A DNA stretch of 64,000 nt from Amyloporia xantha. Lineage: Eukaryota; Basidiomycota; Agaricomycetes; Polyporales; Adustoporiaceae. The position numbers were made by a program, and so were the translations under genes. Position 1 is the first letter of the stretch, and each line of letters opens with the position of its first letter. The notes under the pieces are model-generated. The model searched no databases, was not told the origin of the DNA, and saw only the letters and a list, made by a program, of their open reading frames with translations. Location of the stretch: positions 310,001 to 374,000 of the forward strand of contig JAYKKR010000014.1 of the NCBI GenBank assembly GCA_036971615.1. The letters are read 5' to 3'. Below are positions 32,301 to 45,097 of the stretch, in pieces.

Positions 32301-33945
32301 AGTATCCGACTTGAGGGTAGAAACGAGGCTATGGCAGCAGTAGTCTCCGACCTTCTTGAGCGTGACTTGGAGTTACTCGGCTTGACTGGTGTAGAGGATA
32401 AGCTCCAGGATGACGTGAAGTCAACACTGGAGCTGCTACGGAATGCCGGCATCAAGATATGGATGCTCACGGGTGACAAGATCGAAACGGCTACATGTAT
32501 TGCGATCTCGACGAAGCTTGTTGCAAGGAACCAGTACATTCACCAAGTAGCCAAACGTGAGTGCAATCCTTTTCCAGTTAACCATCACAGCCCTCAGTGC
32601 GAATTTTCATCAGTAAAGACCTCCGATGAAGTACGGGATCAGCTAGAGTTTCTGCAGAACAAGCTTGACTGCTGCTTGGTGATTGATGGTGAATCATTGC
32701 AGGTCCGTAGCATCTCTAGTTGGACTCAAATTGTGACATTGAAAGTTCGTGGCAGCTGTGTTTGAATTTGTTCAAAAATGAATTCATCGAGATTGCGACG
32801 AAGCTTTCTGCTGTTGTGGCATGCCGATGTTCACCGACACAAAAAGCAGACGTTGCACGTCTGATACGCAAGCACACTAGAAAGAGAGTCTGTTGTATCG
32901 GTGACGGAGGTAACGATGTTAGTATGATCCAGGCTGCGGATGTTGGTGAGTAGCAACCGTATATTCGTAATATTATCGACCACCCTAATTGACGACTATA
33001 GGTGTCGGCATCGTTGGCAAGGAGGGGAAACAAGCATCTCTAGCTGCTGATTTCTCCGTCACCCAGTTCAGCCATCTCACGAAACTACTCCTCTGGCATG
33101 GTCGGAATTCATATCGACGTTCCGCTAAGCTGGCACAATTCGTCATCCATCGTGGCTTGATCATCTCCATCATGCAGGCTGTATTCTCGGCCATCTTTTA
33201 TTTTGCTCCAATAGCTCTCTATCAGGGATGGCTTATGGTTGGCTACGCAACTGTATATACAATGGCGCCCGTGTTCTCGCTGGTACTGGATCGGGATGTC
33301 AACGAAGATCTTGCCTTGCTCTACCCAGAGTTATACAAGGAGCTCACAAAGGTAAGGCGACTTTGACCGACCGCATAATGTGCTTCAACGCTGTCTTAGG
33401 GCCGGGTACTGTCGTTCAAGACGTTCTTCATGTGGCTTATGATCAGCGTGTATCAAGGTGGATTTTTCGATGCATTTCAGTGCCATCTCTTGCTCAGAAA
33501 TTTGCAGGTGCCGCAATAATGATCATGTCTCTCGTCCTCTTTGAGAACGAGTTTTTGAACATCGTATCGATCTCATTTACGGCATTAATCCTTAACGAAC
33601 TTATCATGGTTGCACTGGAGATCACGACATGGTAAGACAGTCGGGCTGTTCAGTCAACTCACACTGACATTTCTCTAGGCATATCTATATGGTTATTTCA
33701 GAGGTCGTCACATTGTTCTTTTATGTTATTAGCATTGCATTCTTACCGGAATACTTTGGTACGTGATCAGTCATCCTTTTGCATCTGCGTTGACACTGAA
33801 CTTGTGTATAGATCTTACATTTGTGGTGTCGGTGCGCTTTGCTTGGAAGGTGGCTGTCATCGTTGCGGTTAGCGCGTTCCCTTTGTATGTCATTAAGGTC
33901 ATCCGTAGTCGAGTTGCGCCAGCAGCATCTAGCAAATTATTGTAA
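29342..33945 (+). CDS. NEO1: P4-type ATPase, Neo1 family phospholipid flippase
   Basis: The ATG at 29342 starts an acidic/basic N-terminal tail (exon 1 to 29638). Exon 2 (from 29692) carries [15 protein letters not shown]. The first membrane segments follow ([15 protein letters not shown]), then the actuator motif [10 protein letters not shown], the Neo1-specific [11 protein letters not shown] and [13 protein letters not shown], the phosphorylation motif DKTGTLTQN, the nucleotide-binding SSPDEVAIV and KGADVV, the hinge GDGGNDVSM, and six C-terminal spans ending SKLL. More than a dozen 45-60 nt introns join in frame. Neo1 moves aminophospholipids to the cytosolic leaflet in Golgi/endosomes and is essential in yeast. 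Unlike other P4-ATPases it needs no Cdc50 subunit. One intron, about 29825-30133, is unusually long (about 300 nt) and its ends are uncertain. Confidence 0.95.
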
Positions 33946-34087
33946 TTTATGCTGTTCACCCGTAGTTTCAATCTTTGATGCATTTAGTGTTGTCAGTGGC
34001 ATGCTAGTCAGAATAAGACAATTGCAGGTATGCGATGATGAAGTGGTAAAACGAAGAATGTCAAGATGCAGATGGAGAAGTAACTAC

Positions 34088-37000
34088 TCAACTGCCGCTG
34101 TGAGGTGGAGGGGAAGGATTGTGAGCTGAGAAAGGATTATTAAAAAAGCTAGGGGACGGATGCCACTCAGGATTGGGAGGACTCCACAAAGAAGGGCCTA
34201 TTGGAGGCGGACGAGGCGACGCGAATGCAGGCCCCGGAGGTCCCCATGGCGAGCGCATGTCTGGTACCGAACTGCGAGGACTGCCCCAGCCGACACCCAT
34301 TGGGCCAGGGGCAAGTGTGCGTCGACTCCCAGGCCCGCTGACAACCTCATCATCGTCAGCGATCAAAGCTGACGAACCCAGAACGCCTTTCGGGCTGGGT
34401 GACCGCCTGCTCGGCGATGTCGAACCCGAGCCCGAGGCTTCTCCGGTAGGGCGCGCAATAGGGGCGATCGGTCTCGTAATGGGTCCGGGATCTATAGGCA
34501 TGCGCCCGCTAGGGCTGGGCGTCATCAGCTGCGTTGGTGAAGCAAGAGGATTCTGCACTGCTCTCGATGGGGGAGCAATCGGAGCCGGAGGCGCAATAGG
34601 CGTCGGAGGCGCGATTGGTGTCGGAGGGCCAATCGGCGTTGGCGGTGCGATGGGAGCTGGAGGTGCGAGAGGTCGTCCAAATCCTGGGTCGTATGGTGTT
34701 CCATTACCAAACCCTCGTGGCAAGGCGGACGGAGCCAGCGGAGGTCCTTGTTGCATCGAAGGTCCAGGAGCCATATTCATGAACGGACCTTGAGCAAAAG
34801 ACATTCGAGGAGACAGAGCAGGAGGCATCACACCGTTCCCAGGAGGAAACATCGGTGTTGAGGGAGTAGGCAGATGGTTGGGAATCTGGAGGTTAACAGG
34901 AGTAGGCTGCTGAGGATTGGTCACAACCGTAACCCGTGGCTGCGGCCTAGGTGGTTGAACAACAACAGGTGACGGGGGAGGTGCAGGCTTGTTGAGAATC
35001 TTCTTCGCAGGCGCTGCGTGGCTGGGCGATCGCTGCGATGGACCAGCAGGATTGCCATTCCGAGGGGAGGTGGGTGTACGAGCGTTCCTCGAGGAGGATG
35101 CGCGTTGTTCGCGTGCAGCACGCTCGCGAGCCTCCTTCTCGGCCTTCTCTTTCTCAGCCTTCTCCCTCTCAGCCTTCTCCTTCTCCTCTCGCTCCTTTGC
35201 GAGCCGCTTTTCACGCTCCTCCCTCTCCTTCTCATCCCGCTCTCGCTTAGCAGCGGCAGCAGCAGCCCGCTCTGCAGCAAGCTTCGCCTCTCGCTCTTCA
35301 CGAACCTTCCGTTCCTTCTCCTCTTTCTCTTTGCGCTCTGCCTTCGCCTTCTCCTCCCGCTCCCTGCGCTTGCGCTCACGTTCAGCTTCTCGCTCCTTCT
35401 CTTCCGCAAGACGCTTGCGCCGCTCTTCCTCCTTACGGTGCCTCTCCTCCTCCTGCGCCTTGCGTAAGGCTTCGCGGCGAGCGCGATCTTCCTCTCGCCT
35501 TTTGCGCTGCTCTTCCTCCAGTGCTGCTTGCTTGGCTTTGATGGCCGCCTCCTCAGCAGCCTTCTCAGCAGCCTTGGCCGCCTTCTCCTCTTCTTTCGCC
35601 ATCTTCTGCTGCCTACAGGGGATTATCAGATGTGTCGTGTGATAGTGTGAAATCAGGCACGTACCGCTTCTTGTCTTTCTTCTTCTCCTTTTGATTTTGC
35701 TTCTTGGCCTCCTTTTCTTTGTTGATCTTGTCCTCATCCTCAAGTTCACGAAGAAGTTGTAGTTGCCGTTCCTGTGCGACCTTCTCGCGGTAGGCTTGGA
35801 GCACTCTCTGCTCGAACATCCGCGCGGCGAAGATGGAGAACATGCGTTTGCCCTCCTCCATCTTCTGCTCTTCGGTCATCACCTGTGCAAGAGATGTAAG
35901 TTAAGAGGAGGAAATAGCCACACAACCTATTCGACGAACCTCCTCTTCGTCATCATCATCGTCCTCCTCATCCTCGTCCTCGTCCTCCTCGTCGCCATCC
36001 TCATCCTCGTCCTCTTCCTCACTGTCGTCTTCGACATCAGCTGCGGCCTCCTCTTCGCGCTGCATCCGTCGTTCCGCAAGCTGCTCCATCATCTCAAGAA
36101 ATTTCTGGCCATCGTTCTTGAGGAGATCGTCAGCAACAGTGAGAATGTTGCCTGCGCCTACAGAGATGAGATGAATGATGGAAACATTAACTGTGTTAAG
36201 AGCAAGACTCACCTGTCACAGTGAGGTTGTTACCGAAATTACCCAGACCATCTCGACCATTAGTCTTTGTACCATTCGGCGCGGCTCGTCGACGATTGGG
36301 GACACTGGCTGGCCTCCGATCGGGCTGTGCCTTGACATCATCGTCATCGTCCGCCTCACCGTCGTCCTCCTCATCCTCCTCATCCTCCTCCTCTTCCTCA
36401 TCCTCATAGTCTTCTTCCTCATAATCGTCCTCCTCCGCATCATCTTCGTCAAATTCACTTTCGGGAGGCTTGACCGGCTTCCGGCCATTAGTCATGACTG
36501 TGGCCTTAGTCCGAGGAGCGGGATTTGCTGGCGCGTGCGGGCTGATGACAGCGCCGTTCTTGTCAAGTTCGACACTACCTGGAAAGGGACCCGGGCCTTG
36601 TGGAGGAGGAAGGGTGCCACCGGAGGAGATGTATCGCTGCTGGTAGTTCGCGTACTGTTCTAGCTCCTCGTAATAAGCATCGTACAGTACCTCGAGCTCT
36701 TCCTCTATTGCATTCCTATCTCATTGGAAGCGGCAGCAGACAACATTGGGAGCGAAACCCATGACAGATCGGACAAATAAGTCTGAGCGTCAGTAAAAAT
36801 TTTCTCGTCCAGGACGAGGGACACAAACCGCTTCCTGCCGCATACCGCACAGCTGCAACTGTGCTTCTGCTGCTCCTTCATCTTCCTGAGCACCGCCTCC
36901 TTCTCGATTTTGACGAGATTCCGGCGCTCCTCTTCCCCCAGCCCGAGCCAAAACTCCTTGATGCGTTCCCGCTCCTCGGTGGTGCTCGTGCTCCATATCT

Positions 37001-37800
37001 TGTTATTTTTCGCTGCTGGAGGCTGAGCAGGGCCGTTGGCGGGTGGACGAGGCTTGTGCGGTACGGAGGCATTGGAAGATGGAGGCGATGGGTGGTGATG
37101 GGTGTGATTGTGCTGGTACGCGTGGGGGGTGAGGGGGGCCTTGGATGCTGCGCGGCGACTTGGAGGAGGTGGATTGGCGGCGGGAGCAGGAGCAGGATAG
37201 GCCATGGGCTGCTTGCCCGCCGCTCGGGAGCTCGGGGGAGGATTTGCAGCTGGCGGAGGTCGCGCGGCAGGCATACGGTTGGAGACAGAAACAGACGGCG
37301 CAAGATTTCTCACACTCGCCGCCTCTCCCGGCTCTACCGGCCGGCCCCGCCCACCGGTCTCCCCCGTGCCCGGCATTGGCGCCGGACTCGCCGATCGCTG
37401 TGGCGGCGTCCCCTTCCCCGTTCTTTTCTTTTTCTTCTTGTTTTTCTTCTTCCCCGGAGACGTGCTGTACCCATTCATGTACCCGTCGTGTCCGTTCGCA
37501 TGTAGCGTAGTCTCTTCGTAGCTTAGCGTGAACTGCGCCTGTGCCCGCCGCCGCGGGTCCATGTCGTCGTCCATGTCGTCCATGTCGTCTTCGCTGTAGT
37601 AGTCGTCTTCTGGATAGTCTTGGTCTCCCTGCACGTACCGGTCCAGCAGCACGACATTCGTCGGTGAGAGATTGTCCCCGTCCACCATCGGGGGCAGGCC
37701 GTTCGCCGCAACCGCCTGCTCCATCGCGAGGTTGAACGCCGGGTCCGTGAACATCGATGGATCGAACGGCACCGACGTCGGATACGCCCCGGACGTATAT

Positions 37801-37831
<31 letters not shown>

Positions 37832-38462
37832 CGGTCGCATGCTTGCCCGTCCCTGCGGTCGTGCTCACATGCACGCCGTCCGTCCCTGCGTGAATTTGCT
37901 GCGCGATCGCATACATGGCCTGAGTCTTTTGATCCTCGTTACCAAGGGAGCTCAAATGCAAGTAAGTGTTCCGTACAAAGTTGCGTATATGGTCCGGGAA
38001 CGTCGCCAAATACTCCTCGTCCACACTCCCGTCTGCGTCCGGGTCCATGCTCCGGCTCAGGTGGCTTACCGTCGCCGCCAGGTCCGCCTCCGTCACCACT
38101 GCCGGGTTCTGTCGTGCGACCGCGGCCAGAGACGCAGAGAGAGAGGCAGTCGTGGACAGGTGCACAGACTCGAGGTCCGGAGAGAGGCCCGTGCGGGATA
38201 CAGATCTCGTCGGCGGGTCGTACAGCGCGCCGTTCATCGGCTCCAGCGGCGGCAGGTCATCGTCCCCGTCTTCCTCATCGTAGTAGGATACCGCGGCGGA
38301 CATGTCCACACCCTTACCCTTGCTCTTCTTTTTCTTCTTCTTCTTCCCGTTAACCACCTGCGCGGATGCAGGGACGTGCGCGGTCGCAGCCTGGGGTTTT
38401 ACCGGCGCCGCCGGAGAGCGCACTGAAGCGTCTCTGAGCTTTTTAGCTTTTGCAGCAGCCAT
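34088..38462 (-). CDS. NST1: Stress response protein Nst1
   Basis: The ATG at 38462 leads a long first exon with Lys-rich ([13 protein letters not shown]), acidic and proline-rich tracts and the family signature block [23 protein letters not shown] then [12 protein letters not shown]. After an intron (donor near 36832, acceptor near 36717) come [20 protein letters not shown] and an acidic run. Further exons carry [40 protein letters not shown] and a very long Glu/Lys/Arg coiled coil (about 35600-35100), and the gene ends with a Pro-rich tail (repeats of IAPPTPI). In yeast Nst1 affects salt tolerance and condensates; the molecular role is poorly known. The poly-Thr in the first exon comes from a (GTC/GAC)n microsatellite near 37805-37832. 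The order of blocks is the family's normal one. Confidence 0.93.
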
Positions 38463-40670
38463 ATGCGCCCGTGTAATGAGGTCTAGAGGAATCGATACGC
38501 CTGAGATGCACGCGAGAGTGACTGAGTAAGACTGAGGACACGCCCGTGAAGTTTTGCCGAGAGCAATACGAGAGGCAAATCACAGTGAGAAAAGCCGTCA
38601 GATGAAAGAACGAAGCTAGGCAGACTGCTTTGGATGTGAGACGAAACGGACGTTCGTGCTCGTCGTCGCTGACGGCGAGGACGGGCGCTTGCACTCTCGT
38701 TCCATGCGCCGAAATTCATGATCACGTGGAATTTGGGTTATCCGGGGTCTGGTATCAAATGTCGGACCTCGATCATTGCCAATTTAGTGTTTTGCTCTTG
38801 TTTCTCTCTACTACAATGGTCCAACTTGTGGCCATGGCAAGTCTTCCAAAATATTAGTACTCTCAGCCTCCTAACCGCTGTGCTCCTCTTACTGGTCAAC
38901 CACGAGTATCAAGATTATGGCATGAATTAGAGCCATTAAATGCATATCTTTCGTTCATCGAAAGTTCACCTCAGCCTCTCAGCAGCTTGTGGCTCCGTTA
39001 AGCGTCCATGAACAATCAGTATTCTTCGACAAACGTACAGGAAAGGCGTATAACGCGGGCAGCGATACGTGCAAGGATAACGAGGTATGTTATGACATTC
39101 ATGGTCTAGCATTACAGCAAGCTGCCCTGCGAATCCGGAGGGTCTCATTAGTGACTTCGCTCACAAATCTGGTTGTCTACGTGGTCATGGGTCTGCCGGA
39201 ACCCTCGTTATCCTACCAGTTCTCTTGCGTTTTCTCAGTCTCGATATTACAAGCATGAAAGCATCTCAAGGTCACGCGTATTCTATTTTATCCTACAATT
39301 CAAGCACTTGCTCCTCTACAATCCTGTCCAGTCCCAGGGGCGCCGAAACGTGTCTATTTATGCATCTGCACCGCGTGACGGAACGGTCGGTGAAATTGTA
39401 GCTCTCGCTGCTATGACTGCCCATGTGCGACTGGAGCCTCATACGGCTCGAGTTCCGAAGGCTGTCAAGTTTCGTATCATCTTCCCGTCGGAAGCCTCCC
39501 TCACTGTTCTTGGCGATAGAAGAGACATCAAATGTGTCATGGGCGGTGTTCGTCATCTCGGAGACTAAGCATCATCTCCAAAAGACGAGTAGTGCGGGGT
39601 CACATCGTACTTTGTAATTAGACAACAGTACGTGTGATGGTGTTATCATGGCTAATGGGGCTTAATCTCTTTTTTGAAGGCTTCGCCAGTAGCAAATTAT
39701 CATATTGTGCAGCTGGGGACCACTTGCGCCCTATAATTTCTTGATGGTGTGCCAAAGACATACAGAGATGTCGTAATTGGCAAGACACAAGATTCATACA
39801 ATCAGTCTACACCTGCATGTCGAACTGTTCATCGAAATGGGCACCCGGCACAATACATTCGATGTCAGACGGAGCGGCTGGCAGCAAAGTATAAGGCACT
39901 CCATCTTATGGAGCGAACTGTTGATCTAGTGAAGACGTCAACGCACGATACAATATCGATGTAGGACGCATGAATACAGCAGCGTTCATCTCGACATGGG
40001 CGTCTAGACATTTAGGCTGGTACAACTAAATGCAATGTTCTCATCCTGTTTATTGGCGCAGGAAATACAACAGCGTGAAAACGAAGCTCAGAGCGCTCAC
40101 TGGACTTACGAATGTATCGTAACATTTTCCACATCCTGTTGATACAGCCACTATCAGTAGGTAACGTGCGCATTTACCGTCATCCTCCACGATTCCTGAC
40201 TTCAGAAAGATAGGACAGCAGAAATATGTACATAACAATGAGAAGGCATTTCGGGAAGCCGAATCAAATTTGACAGCCAAATTGCTTCCACAAGTGAGCA
40301 TATGACCCTATTATTTAGGGCAAGCTTCATAGCTGGCCAGCGGTGGCCACACCATGTCTCCTTCCTCTTTGATTTCATCGCAGGTCCCGTCATGTCTGAC
40401 TTTGTGGATAGTGCCGAGACCCATTCACGCACACTCACGGGAAGTTTCGCATTTTGAACCTGCTTACTTCAATGTCAGATTATGTGACTGCTCCCGACCC
40501 TTGGCTTTACAGATCAGGTACCGTATCAGGAAGCCATGAACATGCTCTACTTCGCCACATGCTTCGATCATTGCCTTCTATAACTCTATCGTAACCATCA
40601 GCCTCGGAGTATAAAGCAGCGATGTGAACGCCTTGATATTTGGCCCAACGGTGCGGGTCTTGAGCGCGAA
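38463..40670. other. Intergenic, 2.2 kb
   Basis: Between divergent NST1 and the plus-strand hydrolase-like gene; holds both promoters. Several frames of 60-130 codons were read (for example 39173-39568) but none shows family motifs, codon bias or splice context. No RNA gene was found. Confidence 0.4.
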
Positions 40671-42803
40671 ATGTCTCGCCTAGCGCTTGTCGTCCTTATT
40701 GCCTCCGCTGGTGGTGCATTGGCGCAAACATGGTACGTGTTTTCCCTAGGCGGATGCTCCGGTTGTATTGTAAGCCATGAACTGGGAGGAAACATCTGGT
40801 TATTGCGTCATGTTATAGGGTGAAATGGAGATCTTGTCCGAACTTGTCTGTGACATATGCCCAGGTCAGAATGTTGTGTATTAATCTCAGCTCACAGGTG
40901 TGGCAAGAACTATATGGAGGGCTCACCGATCGTTCCTCCAGGCGGGCAATTCCCTGTCCCTGCGGCGTCCACCTCCCCGCTCTTGGCGTTGCGTTGTGCA
41001 CCGGCGATCAAGCCTTATCTCCCCGAGGATGAGCTCATTCCGCAGGAGATACTGATCGACACATCTATAGTTTACTCCGAGATTGCAGGCGCGTCTCCGA
41101 TCAGTTTAACACAGGAGGGACCTCTGGGACTCGTCGTAGTGACGGTCGAGATCAATGGCAACGTTGTCGCTGAGGGCCTTGTCCCCTTGAACGCGACTAA
41201 GTTTGCGCTACCGTTTTCACTGCTTGGGATGACGCCGCAGAAGGGGACATACGACGTCTCATGCGATGCATCGTACTCTGCGTCTGGCAGCACAGAGAAG
41301 TTCACGGCAACTGCATCTCTATCGTACTTACCTACACCTACGGACGGCAGTTCCGTCGTCAAGATCGACGCGAAAACAGGCGCGCTACTTGCGAAGCCCG
41401 CAACAGGGAAGGGAGGTGACTATGAGACCGTTATGCCTGTCGGGTTCTACACCAATTTCGTAGACTATATCGCGACGAACTTATCGCTGATTGACGATGC
41501 GAAGGAACGGGGGTGAGTGTCATAGTTGTGGTTCGCTTACATCTAAACTGACGAATCATGCAGATTTTCTGTCGTATGTGTCCAGCCTGTCACAGATTTA
41601 TTAGTACCATTGACATGTCCGAGCAGATTCATCCCATTCCATACTATTCTAACCTGACGCAGTTAGAAGAAGTCATCCAGCGCATGGAGGAAGTCGGCAT
41701 GTACTTGATGTATGATATGCGCTGGTACGTCAGTGCCGTCCTTGCACACACTGCTATGTCCTTACGCATTGCAGGGACTATTTGAACGACACTGCCGTCA
41801 CGGAGCAGGTGAACTTGGTCAAGAACAGTCCCGCGCTCTTGCTCTGGTATACGGGCGATGAACCGGATGGGTCGTCTGACCCACTGAACGGGACACGCAA
41901 TGCATACGAACTGATCTACGAACTGGACGGGTACCATCCTGTTTCGTTATGTCTGAACTGCTACGACTACTACTGGAGCAATTACTCCGCCGGAGCGGAC
42001 ATCGTCATGCAGGACACGTACATGATTGGGAATAACGTTACGTGGTCCCTCGAGTGGGTGCGTGATGTCGTCGCTGCTATGTACGAATCTAGGCTGATCT
42101 GACTTGTCGTTGTCAGGACACCCCTTGCACGGACGACTATGGTTGTTGCGGATGCGACGACTGCAAGGGCGTGTTTGAAGATATCAGCGATCGGATGGAT
42201 CAGTTCGCGTACAGACTGTGGGTGAACGGCTGGGATTTGTCCAAATCAGTGTGGACTGTGCCGCAAGGATTCGGTGCTGCTCAGTGAGCATCATATGGCG
42301 TAAGACACGAATGAACCTGACAAACGACCACCCCAGGTATTGGACCCGGTACCCGACTGGGCCGGAGTTCGTCGTCCAGAGTGTACTTGGCATCAACCAT
42401 GGTGGAATGGGTGTGCCTTTACTCTCTTTTGCATTGGGTTTCCTTTCTGAATCAGTGATCGTCAGGCGTCGTGTCTTGGAATGCACCCACAACTCACGAC
42501 ATTTGGGAATACGCGTCGATACTGGCTAAGTCGTCAACGACACTGAAGCAGTACATCATGAGCGATGTCGCGACGTTCCAGCACGTCTGCTCGAACCAGA
42601 TTGACATCGGGCTTTGGACTGTCGCTGGAAAAACGCTTGTGCTCGCGACGAACCTCAACTACGCCGAGGAGACGTTCGACCTGTCCACGGTTGCAGGGCT
42701 GAGTCTTGGTCCGGCAGTGGAGGTTCTCAACAGCGGGGCGACGCTGGATGGAAGCGTGATTACATTGACGCCTGTTGGTACTGGCGGGTTTATCTTGGGC
42801 TGA
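40671..42803 (+). CDS. Secreted TIM-barrel glycoside-hydrolase-like protein
   Basis: Eight exons: 40671-40732, 40898-41512, 41564-41573, 41627-41724, 41775-42057, 42117-42283, 42337-42410 and 42466-42803. They sum to 1647 nt, giving 548 aa. A signal peptide (MSRLALVVLIASAGGALAQ) precedes a CGKNYMEGSP start, an N-terminal beta-sandwich-like domain, then a barrel with MPVGFYTNF, YLMYDMRW, LLLWYTGDEPDG (a likely catalytic acidic pair, GDEPD), LDGYHPVSL, MQDTYMIG, TVPQGFG and GINHGGMGVVSWN, and a C-terminal beta domain. This is a basidiomycete 'glycoside hydrolase catalytic core' family that I cannot place in a numbered GH family; the substrate is unknown. A CGCDDCKG cysteine pair is conserved-looking. 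The third exon is only 10 nt. Confidence 0.88.
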
Positions 42804-45097
42804 GGTTTGTTACGAGCAGTGGTTATTTGCAGAATTCACAACAAAGCACAGAAAATGTGATCAAGTTCCCAACTGACAACTTGCGACAACCCTGAGGATA
42901 CACCAGTACTCGAGTACGACTGGGTCCGGAGAACCTGAAATTGAACTGCGTCTCCTACATACTATAGGTGTTATGTCAACATGCATATGGTTGATCTACG
43001 TTTCGATTACGAATACCTCAGGTTTATCTCATCAACAGGTAGGTCGTCTTCTCATGAACTCCTCTTCTGACGCGAAATAAAATTTACAAGGCAACAGACG
43101 TATGAAAGTTGATCTGTAACAGATGCCTCTTGAACTTGAATCGCGTAGAAATTAGGGTTGATCCCGATTGATGCCCTGTTGATTCATTCGATTCGCATTG
43201 CCACACAATAATTTGTGGTGATTTGTCAATTGTTCCGTGGCTGGACTTCCTCTCGTTACCCCGGATTCCCCCAGCCCGCGAATTAATTCGAGATTGACCC
43301 AAATGAACTCAAGATTCCGAAAGACTCAAGTTGCACTCCTCAACTCGAGCGAGCTCGCAGGAACACTACATCCAGAGCCTCCATGAAAATGATACTGGTG
43401 TAGTCGTATGAAGGGGGTAAACCGAGCTACAGCGATCATGATTATTGACAGTAGAAAAGTCGCATAGCAAGGTTCTACCACAGCACATCTAGTAATGGAG
43501 ACGCAAGAGCAGATTCAGAGCAAACCTCATCACAAGGCAATGTTCTGGGAGGATTTTTTTGTCTTCAGCAGCACTCTTGAGCCTTGGAGGTAGACACTGG
43601 ACTGTGATCAGCAGAAGCATGAGCGTTGTATAGGTCCCGCGATCTTTCGGAAATGACGACTTTCAATCACGTGATTTGAAATGGCTTCAGGCGGCGACCC
43701 GGCGGCGCAATAATTAAATGATTGGGCTCTTCGAAACTTCAGAGAAACAAGAGCATGCAATCCTCCCACCAGGTTTTCGGACGCGGAGATTTACGGGCGC
43801 TTAGATCTAGATAAACTGATAATACATACCAAGCCGCGCACCGTCAGCATAAGTTGAGACTTGAAGTCTAAAGAATGCAACATACATTGGATAAAATGGG
43901 AGATTTTCGACCGATACCTACACGGTTTGCACATCTGGGCTGAAAATTCGAGATGGGCGCATATTGGGCCGTGATCACACTGTGTGTGCACAGCTCACTG
44001 AGCTTCCATACTTAACACTAGGGAAAAATGAATAGATAACCCAAAAAATTGCGAGCTGGCACCTCCAAGCTCTCCAGTTGACTGTTATAGCTCATTATGC
44101 CCCTCAATCACCATGAGTCATGTGTCTTCAACAGCCATGTTGAATTGCTTGCATACCAACTCCACACATACTTCACAAGACCACTGCTGGCGACCTTAAG
44201 CTAACCAGTTATCATGTACTGTCTGCCATGCAATGATGGCGGACACATCTAATAGCAATTCCTGTCTCTTTCGCTTGTCTCATCAACTACGTATACTCTA
44301 TGTACATATCTGAAAGATGAAAATGTAGAGCAGAAGAGGCGACGCAGGCGTGTCAACAAGATCACGTGTCCTCCTCGTGATCTCGGATATTGCCGCGTCC
44401 GAAAACCTGGTGGGAGAATTGCATCCCGTAGAGAAACAACTTGAAGGGCCTCCAGTGTCTGTCAAATTTATTGGTATCTTTCAGTAGTGGACCCTTGAAC
44501 TTTCGGCCAGAGCAGGTTGCGGTGTCTTGCGTATGGAAAACTATTAGCGCGCGGGGTCAGTCCATGTGCAGAGACTCGTACGTCCGACATCTTCTTCTTT
44601 CTTTGCTCAGAGCGATAGATACACGCTCCTGAATCCTGTCTAGTTTTTATTGGAATTCCAGAGCCCTTAATATAATGCACGAGCTGCTTACACATATTGT
44701 ATTTCTTGGTCAGTTCACCTTGCTATAGCACTGACCCAGTTGGAGGACCGAAAAGACACCTCGGGTGGACGTCCATCGACATAGTATGTCATGACAGGCC
44801 GATTTCAAGGTGTGCCTTGGAAAAAATAACCGACAATTTCTATTTTTTCCATAGCTCTAGAATGATTCTTAGCCACAAGAAATCCTGATTGTGCCTCGGC
44901 AAGAAATAGGTGTCCACCAGCGATCGTTAGCTCTTCGGCGGCTACTGGTCCGATTCACAATCCTGCACCGTTCCCATCGTCCGTCAGCCGCACGTCCCGC
45001 TTTTTGGAGACAGCCCTTTTTCATACTTAACCTCTTCTCTCTCCAAGCCTGACGTCGCGTACGTCTCACACTTTTACATTTGCTCTGGCAGCTTTTC
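42804..45097. other. Intergenic, 2.3 kb
   Basis: AT-rich, only short frames without content. A TCACGTGAT palindrome occurs near 43668. No supported gene or RNA. Confidence 0.4.

Noticed and set aside
34173..35642. Long plus-strand frames opposite NST1 (Gly-rich, Ser/Phe-rich)
   Set aside because: Antisense shadows of the low-complexity Pro-rich and Glu/Lys coiled-coil coding sequence of NST1.
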